DNA of 64,000 bases from contig CP136061.1 in the NCBI GenBank assembly GCA_032622095.1, positions 198,446,935-198,510,934 on the forward strand, read 5' to 3'. The notes beneath the pieces were generated by a model, which saw only the letters and a program-made list of their open reading frames with translations, did not search any database and was not told where the DNA came from. The stretch comes from Siphonodentalium dalli. Taxonomy: Eukaryota; Mollusca; Scaphopoda; Gadilida; Siphonodentaliidae. This document shows positions 44,869-56,795 of this stretch, piece by piece (within the stretch, counting starts at the first letter, position 1; the number at the start of each line of letters is the position of its first letter). Made by a program: the position numbers and the translations under genes.

Positions 44869-47500
44869 TTGTGATGTGTTCTTTATATTATCGCTATCAT
44901 GGCGATACTCGCTATATACACCCAAAATAATGTGTGGAGCTATTCTGCGAAATTACACCTGGGACATCAGATACCGTTATATGAGGTAGGGGAAAATTGC
45001 AAATAAAAAAACTTGTATCGTGACCTACAGCTATGTTGTACTTTGAAAATCATGTTGGCATTTTTTAGAACTGTTAATGTGGATATATACGCAGACGAGT
45101 ATTAAGCTTTCCAAACAGGAGCAGCTTGCTGGTGAATAAAACAATGCGTTTCATTTCTGTTCATATCTGCCAAGACCAAGTTTAGCCCAAATTAAAAAAC
45201 TAAGAATGCTCTTACATTTTCATTTCATTTCCATTGCCAGATTTAAATTTGAAATGGAGTGAAATGTTTCAAAACTACATTTAATATTTGTCTGATCCAT
45301 TGTCCACATGTAGCATTTGGGAATGTTGTCCAAATAAATAAAATCATCTTTATGAAAAGACTGCGCCGGAAAACCAGCATGTTTTTGGGATTAGCTGAAT
45401 ACATTACTTTCCAATGAACTAATTTGTAAACTCATGCACTGAAGTACCAGCTCCAGTGATTCAATGATATCGGGTCTATTATACTATTATAATATCCAAG
45501 AAGTGAACAGAATGAACGACACATTGGACACGGTTGCAGCTTAGGTAGCAGCAGACAGGATAGTTGTAGGACGTATTGAGTTTTAAATTTTTACCTTTGC
45601 AGATAATCACAATTGGTGTTTGAGCAGCAGTTTGTATTTGCTCGGGAGTTTTGATGTTTATACTTTTCAAAAAGAAATATAGCGAATACTCAATCATTTG
45701 GTTTATTACACGCCTGTTCCTAGAAGAACAGAGTGTTATTGCTGATCCATATTTACACATCCGTGGTTGTGCTGCACGATATGTGCCAATTTTATAATTC
45801 GGCATATTATATGCCACTTTAATGAGTATTCTGAGCGCGGAATTCTTAGATTCCATCACTTTAGATCAGTGACTTGTGCTGCTTATTTTATTAGAGCAGT
45901 GGTATCACGCCCAAGTTTAGCACTTTAAGTTAGTGATGTAAGCAGTCATAATTTGATCCAGCATAGTACATGCCTATTGTGTGCATTCCAGATGCGGAAT
46001 TTGTTTTATATTTGCATATTATATGCAAGCTTGAAGGCATGACCTCTCTCTTCGGACAGCGCCTTCTAAGGTAGACACGTTTAGTGTGAATACTATAAGT
46101 TTCATCAATATTTATATATTGCATGCGCTCTGTATGTAATCTGGAAAGAACCAGTTTATTCTGGTCTGGTTAAGATAATTCACACATGTGACACGACATG
46201 GCGTCGTGTTGTAGCTTTTAATGATGCGAGATATGATACTCCTGTTGGGAGTAGGTAATTAATCACCATACGTGATTTGCTTGCAATGGTGTTCAATTAC
46301 ATAATCTTCCACTGTGTGCTGTGGGAATAATTTGAGGTATCGCCTCTATCCTTGGTGGAGATATGTCGCCGAGATTTCGAAATTTGGCGTAGTTTTTATG
46401 TTTTTAGATTGTAGGTTGTCGGAATAAGCCCAACTGTTCAATTGTTTTCTTTTTAGATGTTTTGACACATCGATCATATATATACATTGTATATATAGTA
46501 AATATTGTCAGCTAAATTTGTGTATAGTCCGCCAAATTTGTTGGCATCTGGTGATATATGTTCATTCCATGATAGCGTGATAGAGCATAGTACACACCTC
46601 TCTTCCCTTCTGGGTTGAGATAATGGTGCATAGTTGTCTCGCATGTGTGTATACCGAAACAAGACAGAGCATAATATCATATGATATCAGTAGGCACTAT
46701 GTGTCTTACAGTTATGACGGAGCATGATACCCAGTGAATTTCCCAAATAAATGGATGAATTCAATTTGAATATCAGTAGAGCCCCGTGTGCATAGAACAT
46801 GCATTGCTATAGTTGGAAATGTTTGCCATACATTGGCACGAATTTTTATAGGTAGAGTAGCCCAATTTTACAGGCCACTTGAGCTTGAATTTCCATGTTC
46901 GTGCATGAAGAGTTTATTCTTCGAGACAATAATGTTGCAGTACATTAACATGTACAATTAGTTTTGATACTGGTTATCATGTGTGATCATGTGAAGATTT
47001 CAATCTTCTAATTGCTGTAAATTTATTCATTTAGATTATCCACCAAGGCTGACGCAAACTATAAAATTGGCACACATCGTGCAAAACCATGGAAATGGTG
47101 CTAATGGCCTCGATAAATCAGGCCATTCAAAATAGGCATATATTATGCCCATCTACTTAAAACGCCGTTCCCTGATGAAATTCCACGTTATCACTATAAT
47201 ACTATAGTGGAAAAGTGAATCGAAACATATGCTCAATTTAAACTATGACTATCCGAGCGATGTAGGAACATAGAACATGGACCACTGGTCTGTTGCTAGA
47301 TTGTTGGGTATATTCCACAACCAAAAAATTCAAAATAGAAGTATACTATAAGAAACCGTGGGAGTCTTTGATAAGGGTATGCCATATCTCCATTCAACAG
47401 CGCATATGAGGAAAATATAATGAATACTGCGAGAGTTATTTTTTATGAAAAAGATGGGTCCCCTAAACCCTAAACCAGAACCATGTTTAACATTAGTTAA
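44869..47500. other. 2.6 kb without a recognised gene
   Basis: The best open frame is 45479-45859 (-), 126 codons. It is basic in its first half with several cysteines near the end (CCYLSCNRVQC), and resembles no family I know. A second frame, 46474-46680 (-), is equally anonymous. No repeat partner was found in the window, so this is one of the few stretches where an unspliced host exon might hide. Confidence 0.3.
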
Positions 47501-48780
47501 TCGGCAGCTTACCATACAGTTAGTTGGAATGGTCGTCGTTTAGTTACGATAACTATGGTATTACTATGGTTTCCATGCATGCAGCCCTTATGAAAAAATA
47601 CTATAGTCCAAATCCCATAGCAAAATGTAACATGGTATTTTGGACACCTGTACTATAGTAATACCATAGTAAATTACTCAAAATAAAACTATAGTCATAC
47701 CATACTTCTACTTCTATTTTATCATTACCAGTTATTACTATTGTAAAATTGTCCCATTTATGTATGAAAGCTTTCCGACAAATGTCTACTTTTGCATTAC
47801 TACAGTAATACATTATTGTTTAATATAGTGTATTACTGAAGTAATACTTTATTAGTACTACATAAATACTATAATAAAACCATAGTATCACTATAGTAAA
47901 ATCATAGTATTGATATGGTAAAACTATAGTGATACTTATCAGTACTATTGAAATACTATATTGTTACTGTAGTAATAAAATGTGATGTTTTGGGATTTTA
48001 AAGACCCCGGCCCATCCGATTCGAGGATCCCGACATCGTATAACAACCGTATTTCTTCAAAAGTTGCTTTGGTGATCAGCATCAGTTGAACAATTATAAA
48101 AGAGGGATTTGTTTATCTGAAAATGTTGCTTTTTTACTTTTTATTTACACCTACTTGTTTGATATTCGAATTCCCATTGAGGTTATCATGAAATTGTAAA
48201 TTCACAACCAAAATAAGCCATGTTTAGATTTCCATGGTTTTGTCAATTTGGTACACTAGCTACTGAGTGCTTATAATTCTATAATAGTTACATAATATTA
48301 TGTGGTATAATATGGTAATATTATAATATACTATAGTAATACCGCAATATAATATAGTAAAGTCCCAGAAGTATATGAATGTTGCATAGTACTTCATATT
48401 GTTTTGTTGTATACTAGTACTAGCGCTGTATTACATTATACTATAGTTATACTTTAGTGTACTGTGGTATACCATGGGATACTATAGTATTGCCTAATTA
48501 TAACAACATACTATAGTAAAAGTCACAAGAGTACTATGATTAATGCATATTATTTCGTGGTGTACTATAGTTATAATGTAGTGTATTATAGTATACCATG
48601 GGATACTATATATAGTATTACCATGCAAAACAAAGTATAGTAAAAGTCCCAGGAATATTATGATTGATGTTTAGTAATTCGTTCTGTACTATAGTATACT
48701 ATAGTTATACTGTAGTCTGCCGTGGTATACCATAGTAATACCGCTATATATCATAGTATTAATATTGTAGTTTTTCATAA
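47500..48780. repeat. CTATAGTA-rich cryptically simple sequence
   Basis: Words such as TACTATAGT, ACTATAGTAATACC, CATAGTAATACC and 'ggtATACCATgGgATACTATA' occur dozens of times without fixed spacing. Three looser units with 'agtAAAAGTCCCAGgAgTATtATGAttgatGt' recur at about 48360, 48515 and 48640, indicating a diverged tandem repeat of about 130-155 bp inside. Confidence 0.6.
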
Positions 48781-48884
48781 AGGGCATGCACGTAAGTACG
48801 ATACCATAGGACATACCATATATACATGTACATGACTTCACCGTACTTTCGCCTCGTCGCGGATTTGCGGCCAAACCGACGTTA

Positions 48885-49371
48885 AAGGCCCGTTTAATTT
48901 TCGAACCCCCAGATCACATATATAAAATATATGCCATGTTATATACCATTTGAAAGAGGAAGCTCCAAAACATTGTATTTTCAACTTATCCGGTGTAATA
49001 AACTGTGAACATATTGTTTTTGTTTTTTGAGTTGCCGACGTGTTTTTGCGCTTAAATTTCATCTGGTTTTGTTGTGCAAAGGTCATTATTTTCAATGGAG
49101 GGGGAATAACTCTATATGTTGAAGATAGTGTTATTCCCCTACCATTGCAAATACATTTTTAGTTTGAATTCTGTTGCATTCTGGGAGCCACAACGGGGGG
49201 AACCTTTTTATTATTTCAGCTGTTTTCTCTGTGTATCTTCTGAGAAACAGACGTTTCAAATGGTGATGAATTATAGTTTTTAGTCATATTTTATGCCATA
49301 GATTGTAGTTAAAACCGTATATCAAGGCACTATAAAAAAATAATCGGTGACTCGAAAATTAAGAGGGCCTT
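48885..49371. mobile_element. 487-bp MITE family R3, copy 2
   Basis: Ends AAGGCCCGTTTAATTTTCGA and, inverted, TCGAAAATTAAGAGGGCCTT. Shares all interior landmarks and the exact length of the copy at 42828-43314. Confidence 0.8.
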
Positions 49372-50100
49372 CAAAGTTTAACTAAGCAACGAAAATACAA
49401 TTTGTTCGTGTTTGTACAGTTACTAGTTACTATGCTGAATATATTATGTACTCGACTATAGTTTACCATAGCACACACAAATGGCACAATGATAGATTAA
49501 AATAGAATAGAATTTAATTAAATATACGACCATTCACGGGATATGAGATTACAAACATAACCTGCATATACTGTATAGAAACAAAAGTTATAGAGGTATT
49601 AACCTGAAACATGAATGATAATAACAATGGTAATGAATAATAATAACAATAATAATCTTTATCCTGTATTTACCATATATAATCATACACCGTTTGTAGT
49701 CACACAGTTTAGAATGTGCCTGACTTTTTTCAAATCACCGGTTTTTTACGCCGTTAGCGGAAACGAAAAAAAAAGGTGGAAAATTCATCAATGAATTAAA
49801 AGAGACGATGTCTTACATACATAACAACCAGTGGTAAATCGGATTAAAGCATCGGAATGCCACCAGACAGCAAAATCTACACCGACGAATAACATAATTC
49901 GTCAATTCGAGGCACAACTCATCAACTGGCGCCATAAAGTGCAAAGATACTATGTCTATGTACATCTGTATTTAGGTGCCTGTAGAACAATCACAACCAG
50001 TTTTCCGGTCAGGATCTTCAAACGGTGACAGAAATATCTATAGCGTACACAGATTTGTCCCTGACTCCTATATGGTTTCACTATGGTTTTCACCACGCAT
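49372..50100. other. No gene; possible retroelement tail on the minus strand
   Basis: Read on the minus strand, 49617-49670 is GGATAAAGATTATTATTGTT followed by ATTATTATTCATTACC, the form of a LINE or SINE 3' end with simple-repeat tail. No coding part upstream of it could be recognised. Confidence 0.35.
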
Positions 50101-50545
50101 ATAACCGTTGTAAATTGACCACCCAAATAATCGTTGTAACGTAACCACCCAAAATCACCGTTGTAAATTAACCACCCTAAATAACCATTGTAAATTAACT
50201 ATAGTTTCAGATAACCGTTGTATATCAACCACCCAAATAACCGTTGTAAATTAACCACACAAATCACCGTTGTAGACTAACCCCCCAAATAGCCGTCGTA
50301 CATTAACTATAGTTTTAGATAACCGTTGTAAATTAACCACCCTAAATAACCATTGTAAATTAACTATAGTTTCAGATAACCGTTGTATATCAACCACCCA
50401 AATAACCGTTGTAAATTAACCACACAAATCACCGTTGTAGACTAACCCCCCAAATAGCCGTCGTTAATTAACCAACCAACTGAACGCTGTAAATTAACCA
50501 ACAAAATCACTGTTGTAAATTAACCACCCAAATCACCGCTGTAAA
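50101..50545. repeat. 26-bp minisatellite with higher-order duplication
   Basis: The unit is AAATAACCGTTGTAAATTAA, CCACCC. About 17 units are present. A block of several units with characteristic variants (ACTATAGTTTCAGATAACCG, ACACAAATCACC, AACCCCCCAAATAGCCGTCG) occurs at about 50160-50300 and again at about 50324-50464, offset 164 bp, so a multi-unit block was duplicated recently. Confidence 0.85.
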
Positions 50546-51554
50546 TTATTTATAGTTTCAGATAACCAAAATCAATTAAACACTTGTGTTTTTATATAAT
50601 GGTAAACAATGATTTTACTATGGCAAAATGATGGTAAATTTTACAAGGAAATTGTATTTGGGACGGACCCAAAGATCAGGATTTTCATATAAAAAATAAA
50701 GGTAAATAACAATAGAACGAATAACATGAACACAACGAGTGAACCTGCATGTTCTCATATTGGTGAACATCCATACCAAATTCTCAAAACTCATTGAGAT
50801 CCGATCACTACTATTTAAGTTACAAACATCCGACTGACCAAAAAGTCAACAGTTCCAGATAAACAAAGATGCAAAACTCTAGAATGGAAGACCCAAACAA
50901 AACGATTTAATATCCTCATAGTAGTGAACATCTACACCAAACTTTCATTGAGATCCGAAAACTACTGTTGAAGTTATGACCTGAACATGCATCAAACATT
51001 CGTAGATGCACCCAATTCCATTATTTGATCAAGTTTCCTTCGTCTTCGCTCGCTTATGATATGATTCATGATTGGGGTGACAAATTACATGCCTCAATTT
51101 AAGATTACTGACAGCAATCAAACGGGAGAATTTTCCTCACGAGTTTATAATTTCATGACATTTTACTTGTAATTTGCCGCACCTTGTAGCATTCAGTTCT
51201 ATACCAGCATGCACTATGAAAATGTAGCCGAAAAATGATGTGAGAAACATTTGGCAGTTTGTGGACCAACCGTTTCAATCATAATAATATAAGGACTCTG
51301 TTAATAGAAAATAAGTGATAAACATATAATATACAAAGGTCACTGGTTATTTTCTGTTTACGGAGTCACCGTAATTAGTATGGGAGAAACCGTGAAAAAT
51401 TATGGGTTTTCGTATAAATGCAGCGTATTTGTATAAATGCACCTAATACGCACACGCTTGACTACCAAAAGATAACATATCGAGGTTCACGATATGATGG
51501 CTATTGGCATACAATCGCGACCACGGGAGGCACGCGTGGTTTCGATTGACTATA
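50546..51554. other. No gene; internal weak repeat
   Basis: Phrases 'TGAACATCYAYACCAAAyT', 'CATTGAGATCCGA' and 'ACTAYTRTTKAAGTTA' occur at about 50763-50825 and again at about 50928-50985, a diverged duplication about 165 bp apart. Nothing coding. Confidence 0.4.
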
Positions 51555-51775
51555 ATATTTAATCTGAAGGGTAATAACTCTATAAAGAATGTACCTTTAC
51601 GAAATAACGGCGATTTGTATGAGAAATTATAACACCACAATAGATCAACTCTGGTTAAATGTAAGTCAAATTCTTTCTATAGGTGGGTTACGCTCTTTAA
51701 AACATTTCTTCAAATATTTCCGTTATTTCGTAAAAAAAAACACTTCTTCAAATATCTCCGTTATTTAGTTCATAA
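51555..51775 (-). repeat. R4 repeat, interrupted copy
   Basis: AGGGTAATAACTCTATAAAG, AATAACGGCGATTTGTATGA, then inverse words ACGCTCTTTAAAACA and CTTCAAATATTTCCGTTATT twice. The same modules are at 61207-61370, where they are all in one orientation, so this copy appears partly inverted. Confidence 0.5.
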
Positions 51776-51785
51776 AAATAATTTC

Positions 51786-51905
51786 CTATTTCTATATTTC
51801 GCTCTATTTCGCCATTTCGCTGTATTTTTTATTCCGCTATTTCGTGTATTTACCTATTTCGCTTTTTCGTTGTATTTCATATTTCGATAATTCGCTATAT
51901 TTGAC
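51786..51905. repeat. Degenerate TATTTCGC repeat
   Basis: TATTTCGCTCTATTTCGCCA, TTTCGCTGTATTTTTTATTC and similar words: about ten near-copies of an 8-14 bp TATTTCGY motif. Probably slippage-derived from the adjoining CCGTTATTTCG end of R4. Confidence 0.6.
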
Positions 51906-52794
51906 ATATTATGGGATATGGGATTATATGATACCCAACATTCTGATATTCAATCGAACATCACGTGTCACCCGTGCTCGCGATTAGATGCCACTAGTCA
52001 TCGTGACCCCGATTACATATTGTTTGCTATCAAATCCTTGGCGTATTGGCTGATAAATCCGGTGTTGCTGTTCGCGGAGTCACCGCAGTTACTATGGCAA
52101 AATCAGATGTTCTAATAGCTGCCGGCTGTTTCTGCCGTAATTTTTAGTGCAGGCATGTATACTACGTGCAAACATTTAGTGCAGGCATGTATACTACGTG
52201 CAAACATTGGCTTGTATGTTCATACGATGGAACCCATATACATGTGCATGTTTGTGGGAGGGCAGGAAGTGGATGTGTTTGTCAAACATTGAGTCTAGTT
52301 GGTCCAAGCTGGTGAAAGCCTTATATAGAAATCTGATAGCATAACATACTGAGTATATGCTCTATATAGTTAACCATGTAGTACCTTAATGGGTTATAAC
52401 CCATTACATTCTGAAAAATATAGATATCGCAACAGAATATTGTTAATTGGAGGGATATTCTGGGATAAAAACAGACGACAGAGTCAGGAAATTCCGATTA
52501 GAGGGTAGTTGCTTTAAATTACTTCAACCAATTGATAACCTAGATACTCATTGATGAGTATTTACTTCTTTCTTAATGAGAGGTAACTAGACATTCATGA
52601 TTATCCAATTATCAAAGGGTTAATGCTGCATAAGAATGTAGTGCGGCACAGAGGAATTATATTCTGAACTGAGCCGGTTTAGATAAGATTCCCATCAGTG
52701 ATTCCAAATAGTGCATTCTGGATCAAGTTCAATATAACGAATTCAAGGGTTCACTTGAGGGGTAAATTTCTGGCCTGCAGAATGTTGATACTTC
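51906..52794. other. No gene; one 33-bp tandem duplication
   Basis: At 52146-52211, TTTAGTGCAGGCATGTATAC and TACGTGCAAACAT appear twice head to tail, exactly. No other feature. Confidence 0.5.
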
Positions 52795-53225
52795 CATATA
52801 AATTCCCCATCCCCGATCACCATCCGTTATTTAATTCTCTACCCACCCCTATCCAATCATTACCCATAAACCACTTCATACCCCGAATGTTTCGATAAGA
52901 ACAACCTTAATCGTAGCCAATCCGTAATCATAATCCTTTTCATAGCCCTATCCACAACACTTAACTCTAACCCAATAAACTACCCTGACCATATTCATTG
53001 CCTTCCTGCAAACCATTACCATACATTGGACCTTACCATAACCCTTTCAATTAGCCTAGTCATACATACAAGCCTACCCAAAACCATATCCTTTGCATAA
53101 CACCGTCACCTTTTTTAACATTAACAATATCCACAACTCTAACCCAATTTATAAACCCGGTACTACCCATAACATTAACCCTAAACATAATCCTGATCTA
53201 CACATATCCATAACCCTGTACTTAA
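52795..53225. repeat. C-rich, G-poor strand-asymmetric stretch with CCCTAA/AACCC words
   Basis: For about 430 bp the + strand is nearly devoid of G and built of words such as TAACCCTAAACATAATCC, CATAACCCT, CATTACCCATAA and CCTATCCA. The animal telomere unit TTAGGG read on the other strand gives CCCTAA, so it could be a very degenerate interstitial telomere-like tract, but no exact array survives. Confidence 0.4.
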
Positions 53226-53270
53226 TGTATTATATAGTTATCAGGGTATAAAATTTTAGATATGAGTCAA

Positions 53271-53504
53271 AGACTCCTGTCCGGAAATGCTTCTATGGAT
53301 TAATTTTGATTTTATTTCGAACATCTTCTGGTCTAAAAAGGGGCGGTTGCTTAGCTAACGAACAATAGTGGTTACTGTTATCAGTGACCAGGTCTGTTCT
53401 AAAAATAGATCAATAATTTGTCCCAATTAAACATCTCATTTCATAATAAAATATTCGAAATAAATTCAATATTAGCTGATAGAAATCTTTCCGGACAGGG
53501 GTCT
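53271..53504. mobile_element. 234-bp MITE with TCAA duplication
   Basis: The left terminus AGACTCCTGTCCGGAAATGC and the inverted right terminus CTTTCCGGACAGGGGTCT form roughly 50-bp inverted repeats that extend to TTATTTCGAA. TCAA stands directly outside both ends (53267-53270 and 53505-53508). No coding content. The superfamily cannot be named from a 4-bp duplication alone. Confidence 0.75.
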
Positions 53505-53769
53505 TCAATTCATATTTATTGTTTTATGCCCATGAAACAATTTCAAATTTGTTATTTAAAGAGATAATCATATCGTTATCCCTTTACATGAACTTATTAA
53601 ATTTCCTAGTGTATACAGTCATCCTGGGGTATTTTCCTACATAATAAGTGAATGCATGTAATATTGGGCACTTAAACCTAATTAACTCACTGCGCATTCA
53701 TTTGAAAAGTTAAAATAAAAAATTTCACCAAACTTGCAGGTTAGTACCCACCACATCCAATTTGTTTTA

Positions 53770-54800
53770 TCTCGATTCACGATTTCGCCATTTTTTTTTA
53801 CCTTTGCGAGTTTTACTTGAATTTGCCAAAAGCCTTGACCCACACCGATGCCCGTTCTCCGTTAGACGGATTGCTTTTATACCACGACAGTAAAACTTCC
53901 AGGGTGTATCTATGGTATACCGAGGTACATGCTCACGCATTTCACTCGCTCCTTCATTAGCCTGTTTGAGTTTGGCTGGAAAATTAGCCAATTTCGCCTT
54001 TTGCCAAATATCGATGGTAGGCTGTGTTCCGGTGTATTTAGTACGTATTACGCTATATACGTCGCCACGAGTGAATCCTTCGCTCTGAAACTTAAGAAAT
54101 TGCACCAGAGTTGGGCGTTGATACCCCTATCACACTCATTCGTCAGCAAAATAGTATCTGCATATTTGAATTTTTGAAGTATTTTTCAACTTTTCGTTTT
54201 TGTTGGAATTTGCCAATATGTACCCACCGGAACACGACCCGTCCGTTGTTCATTTTGCTTTGCAAGTAGACCGGTCAAACTTTGGGATATTTCAAAAATT
54301 ATATCGACGTACCTGCTCCTGCATTACCTCGCTCCTTCATTATCACGGTCGGATTTGGCGAGTAAAATAGCTCAATGATACAGCACTTAACTATAGTTAT
54401 TTACATTTTAAAGCCTCGCCACGAGTAAACCTTCAACTTGAGCGGGAATTAATCAGACACTAATAAGTTGCGCCTGGATACTATCTATCATATCCACTAT
54501 TCAAATTTTTTTTATATCGATGTTTGATTTTTAGACAATTTTTCCCCCTTTGATTTTCGTTGGAATTTGCAAAAAGTCTGAACCCACCAGAAGTTCGCTC
54601 GCTGTTTGGTTTAATAATATTTTTATTCCCAATAATAATTTGATACAATATAATATATTGGTAATTCATGTTACCATGTTCCTTGTGTATGGGAGTGGAT
54701 TCGGCTGTAAGCCTATATGGCTTATATATGCCGTCTCCACAAGTGACCTTATCATCGGTGGACATAATATAAAATGGTGCGACAAAGCAAGCAATATTAT
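53770..54800. repeat. Three diverged tandem units of about 300-400 bp
   Basis: Units begin near 53785, 54190 and 54545. Shared landmarks are 'TTGGAATTTGCcAA', 'ACCCACCGGAA', 'CTCGCTCCTTCATTA', 'GGATTTGGC', 'CGCCACGAGTRAAyCTTC' and 'AGTTGCGCyTkGATAC'. On the minus strand each unit can be read as (S/C)GG-x-x-LANSNK-like, so a shared short translation exists (for example within 53767-54105), but stops and shifts break it. A further relative is at about 57380-57560. Confidence 0.5.
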
Positions 54801-56795
54801 GCTTGCATTACTCGAGTCGCGTCCCGTCGTGGAGTTGTCGGAGACAGGTAATGAATTGGAATATTCATGTACTAAATGTTTACACCATGTCTAATATATT
54901 ATAGTATGGGTTTCATAGAATGGGTTCGTAAGAGCAATACAGACACAAGCATATATACAACATTTGTGTGTCACATGTCGTATCGGTCATCAGCTATTTC
55001 AATATTTCCATATATTAGATATTTACTTAATGTAATTATTATTGGGCAGTGTCATATAATCTGTTTATATGTTAGCTCGAAAAGCGTTCTGTCATGATTA
55101 TGAATTTCTGGACTGTTTTAAATGTAAAAATATTTTCGCTCAGACTATTTGAAATCGTGCCGTTCAGTGCGCTCTCAATGGTTGTTCTTTCCAAACTACC
55201 AGAAAGACATTCGTTTCTTTGTCTACTGTATAATGGGCAGTGGAATAAGAAATGATTCGCCGTGTCCTCACTTCCACACACACAATGAGGACTTGATCTG
55301 AGAAAATTTTCACACAGGTCTTTATTAAGAAAACTACAACCAAGTCGCAATCTGCAGTGATGTATTTGCGCTGGGCGTGAGTAATAATAATAGTGGTAAA
55401 TATAAGGTTCTCTACGGTTATTATCCGTGCTTCCTATTGCCGACTTAAAGTCACATAATGTTTCACACTTCCGCACATTGTCTGGGAGTGTGTTCCACAT
55501 CTCAACGGCTGAGGGAAGAAAGGACTTTTCGTATGACGCAGTATCACAAGAAGGGTTAGTTAGGTGATGCTTTCTCAGTGGATATCGGTGCATATTCTCT
55601 GTTGATCTCGGAACTAAGGTATATAGATATGAGGGTGTCATTTTATAGAACATTTTGTAGAATTGGCATAATTTGGAGATTTTCCGACGTTCTGACAATT
55701 TTTCCCATCCAGTTTCCTTTATGAGGTTTTCATTACTGCAGCTTTTTGTTGCTCCAGTTACTATTCTCGCTGCCTCATATTGCACTTTTTCGAGCAAGTC
55801 GCTTTCGCCATTAGTACAATTGTCCCAAACAGGAGAAGCATATTCTAAAATAGGACGTATATAAACAAAATAAATTCTTTCAAGGGTTCTCCTGTCTAGG
55901 ACAAATTTGTTCTTTGCAAGCAAAGCCACTTTTTTGGCTGCTCTCTTTTGAATTTCAGTTACATGATGGCTCCAGTTACCATTGTTGTTGAATGTCAGTC
56001 CTAGATGTTTATAATTAGACACAGTTTCTATTACTTCGTCGCCCATTATTAAAGGTTTGTGTATAGGTTTGTTATCTTTTCGCGATATTATCATTGATTT
56101 TGTCTTAGGGGCACTAAATTTGACATTCCACTGTTTGGACCACCTCATAATTTTTTCTAAGTCAGAATTCATGACATCAGCCGCTAAATCTGGATCTTGT
56201 ATTGATAGATAAATTGATGTGTCGTCGGCGAAGAGCTTTATATTACATGTGAGGTCATTCACAATATCATTTATGTAAACTAGGAATAAAAGAGGGCTTA
56301 GTATTGACCCTTGAGGGACACCTGCCAGGACGGGTTTCCATGATGATTGCACACCTTCAATGCATACACTTTGCCTCCTCTCACTCAAATAGCTAGACAA
56401 TAATGTCAAAATATTCCCCTCTACACCACATTTTTGTAATTTGAAAATTAGTCCTTTATGCCAAACCTTGTCGAAAGCTTTGCTAATATCACAAAATAGG
56501 CATCTGATTTCCTTTCCTTCTTCTAGATTTGAAATTATATACTGGTATATCTCAGTTAATTGGTATACGGTGGAATCTTTTGGAGTGAATCCGGATTGCA
56601 AATTAGTGAGGAGATTATTATCCCTTAGGTATGTGGAGAGACTTTTATAGATACATTTCTCAAAGACTTTAGAAATACAACTGAGAAGTGCGACTGGACG
56701 ATAGTTACTGGGTTCAGAGGGATCACATTTTTTTTAAATGGGCGTTATATTCGCGCGTTTCCATTCAACTGGGAAATGTGATTCTTCAATATATA
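54801..56795 (-). mobile_element. Truncated non-LTR retrotransposon
   Basis: An RT frame plus a short 3' region (54801-55071) that contains GCCCAATAATAATTACATTA on the minus strand. The 5' side, including endonuclease and ORF1, is missing: the coding similarity stops at the palindrome at 56796-56943. It differs enough from the 13-kb element to be a separate lineage. Confidence 0.8.
55072..56737 (-). pseudogene. Reverse transcriptase with C-terminal domain, 5'-broken
   Basis: The frame is open from a stop at about 56737. It begins around DPSEPSNYRPVALLSCISKV, then QSGFTPKDSTVYQL, LFCDISKAFDKVWHKGLIFK, GVPQGSILSPLLF and the catalytic LFADD (all in order), then a thumb motif NYKHLGLTF, PILEYASPVWD, an 'SAVEMWNTLPDNVR' segment and a C-terminal CVCGSEDTANHFLFHC cluster. 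The motif-A and FADD aspartates are intact. Just upstream, at the T/A run around 56730-56740, a TAA replaces the expected FKK codons, and HFPVEWKRANITPI continues in frame to about 56795. It cannot be active in this state. Confidence 0.88.

Noticed and set aside
53767-54105. 112-codon minus-strand frame as a host exon
   Set aside because: It coincides with a diverged tandem DNA repeat and has no family match; kept only as a finding.
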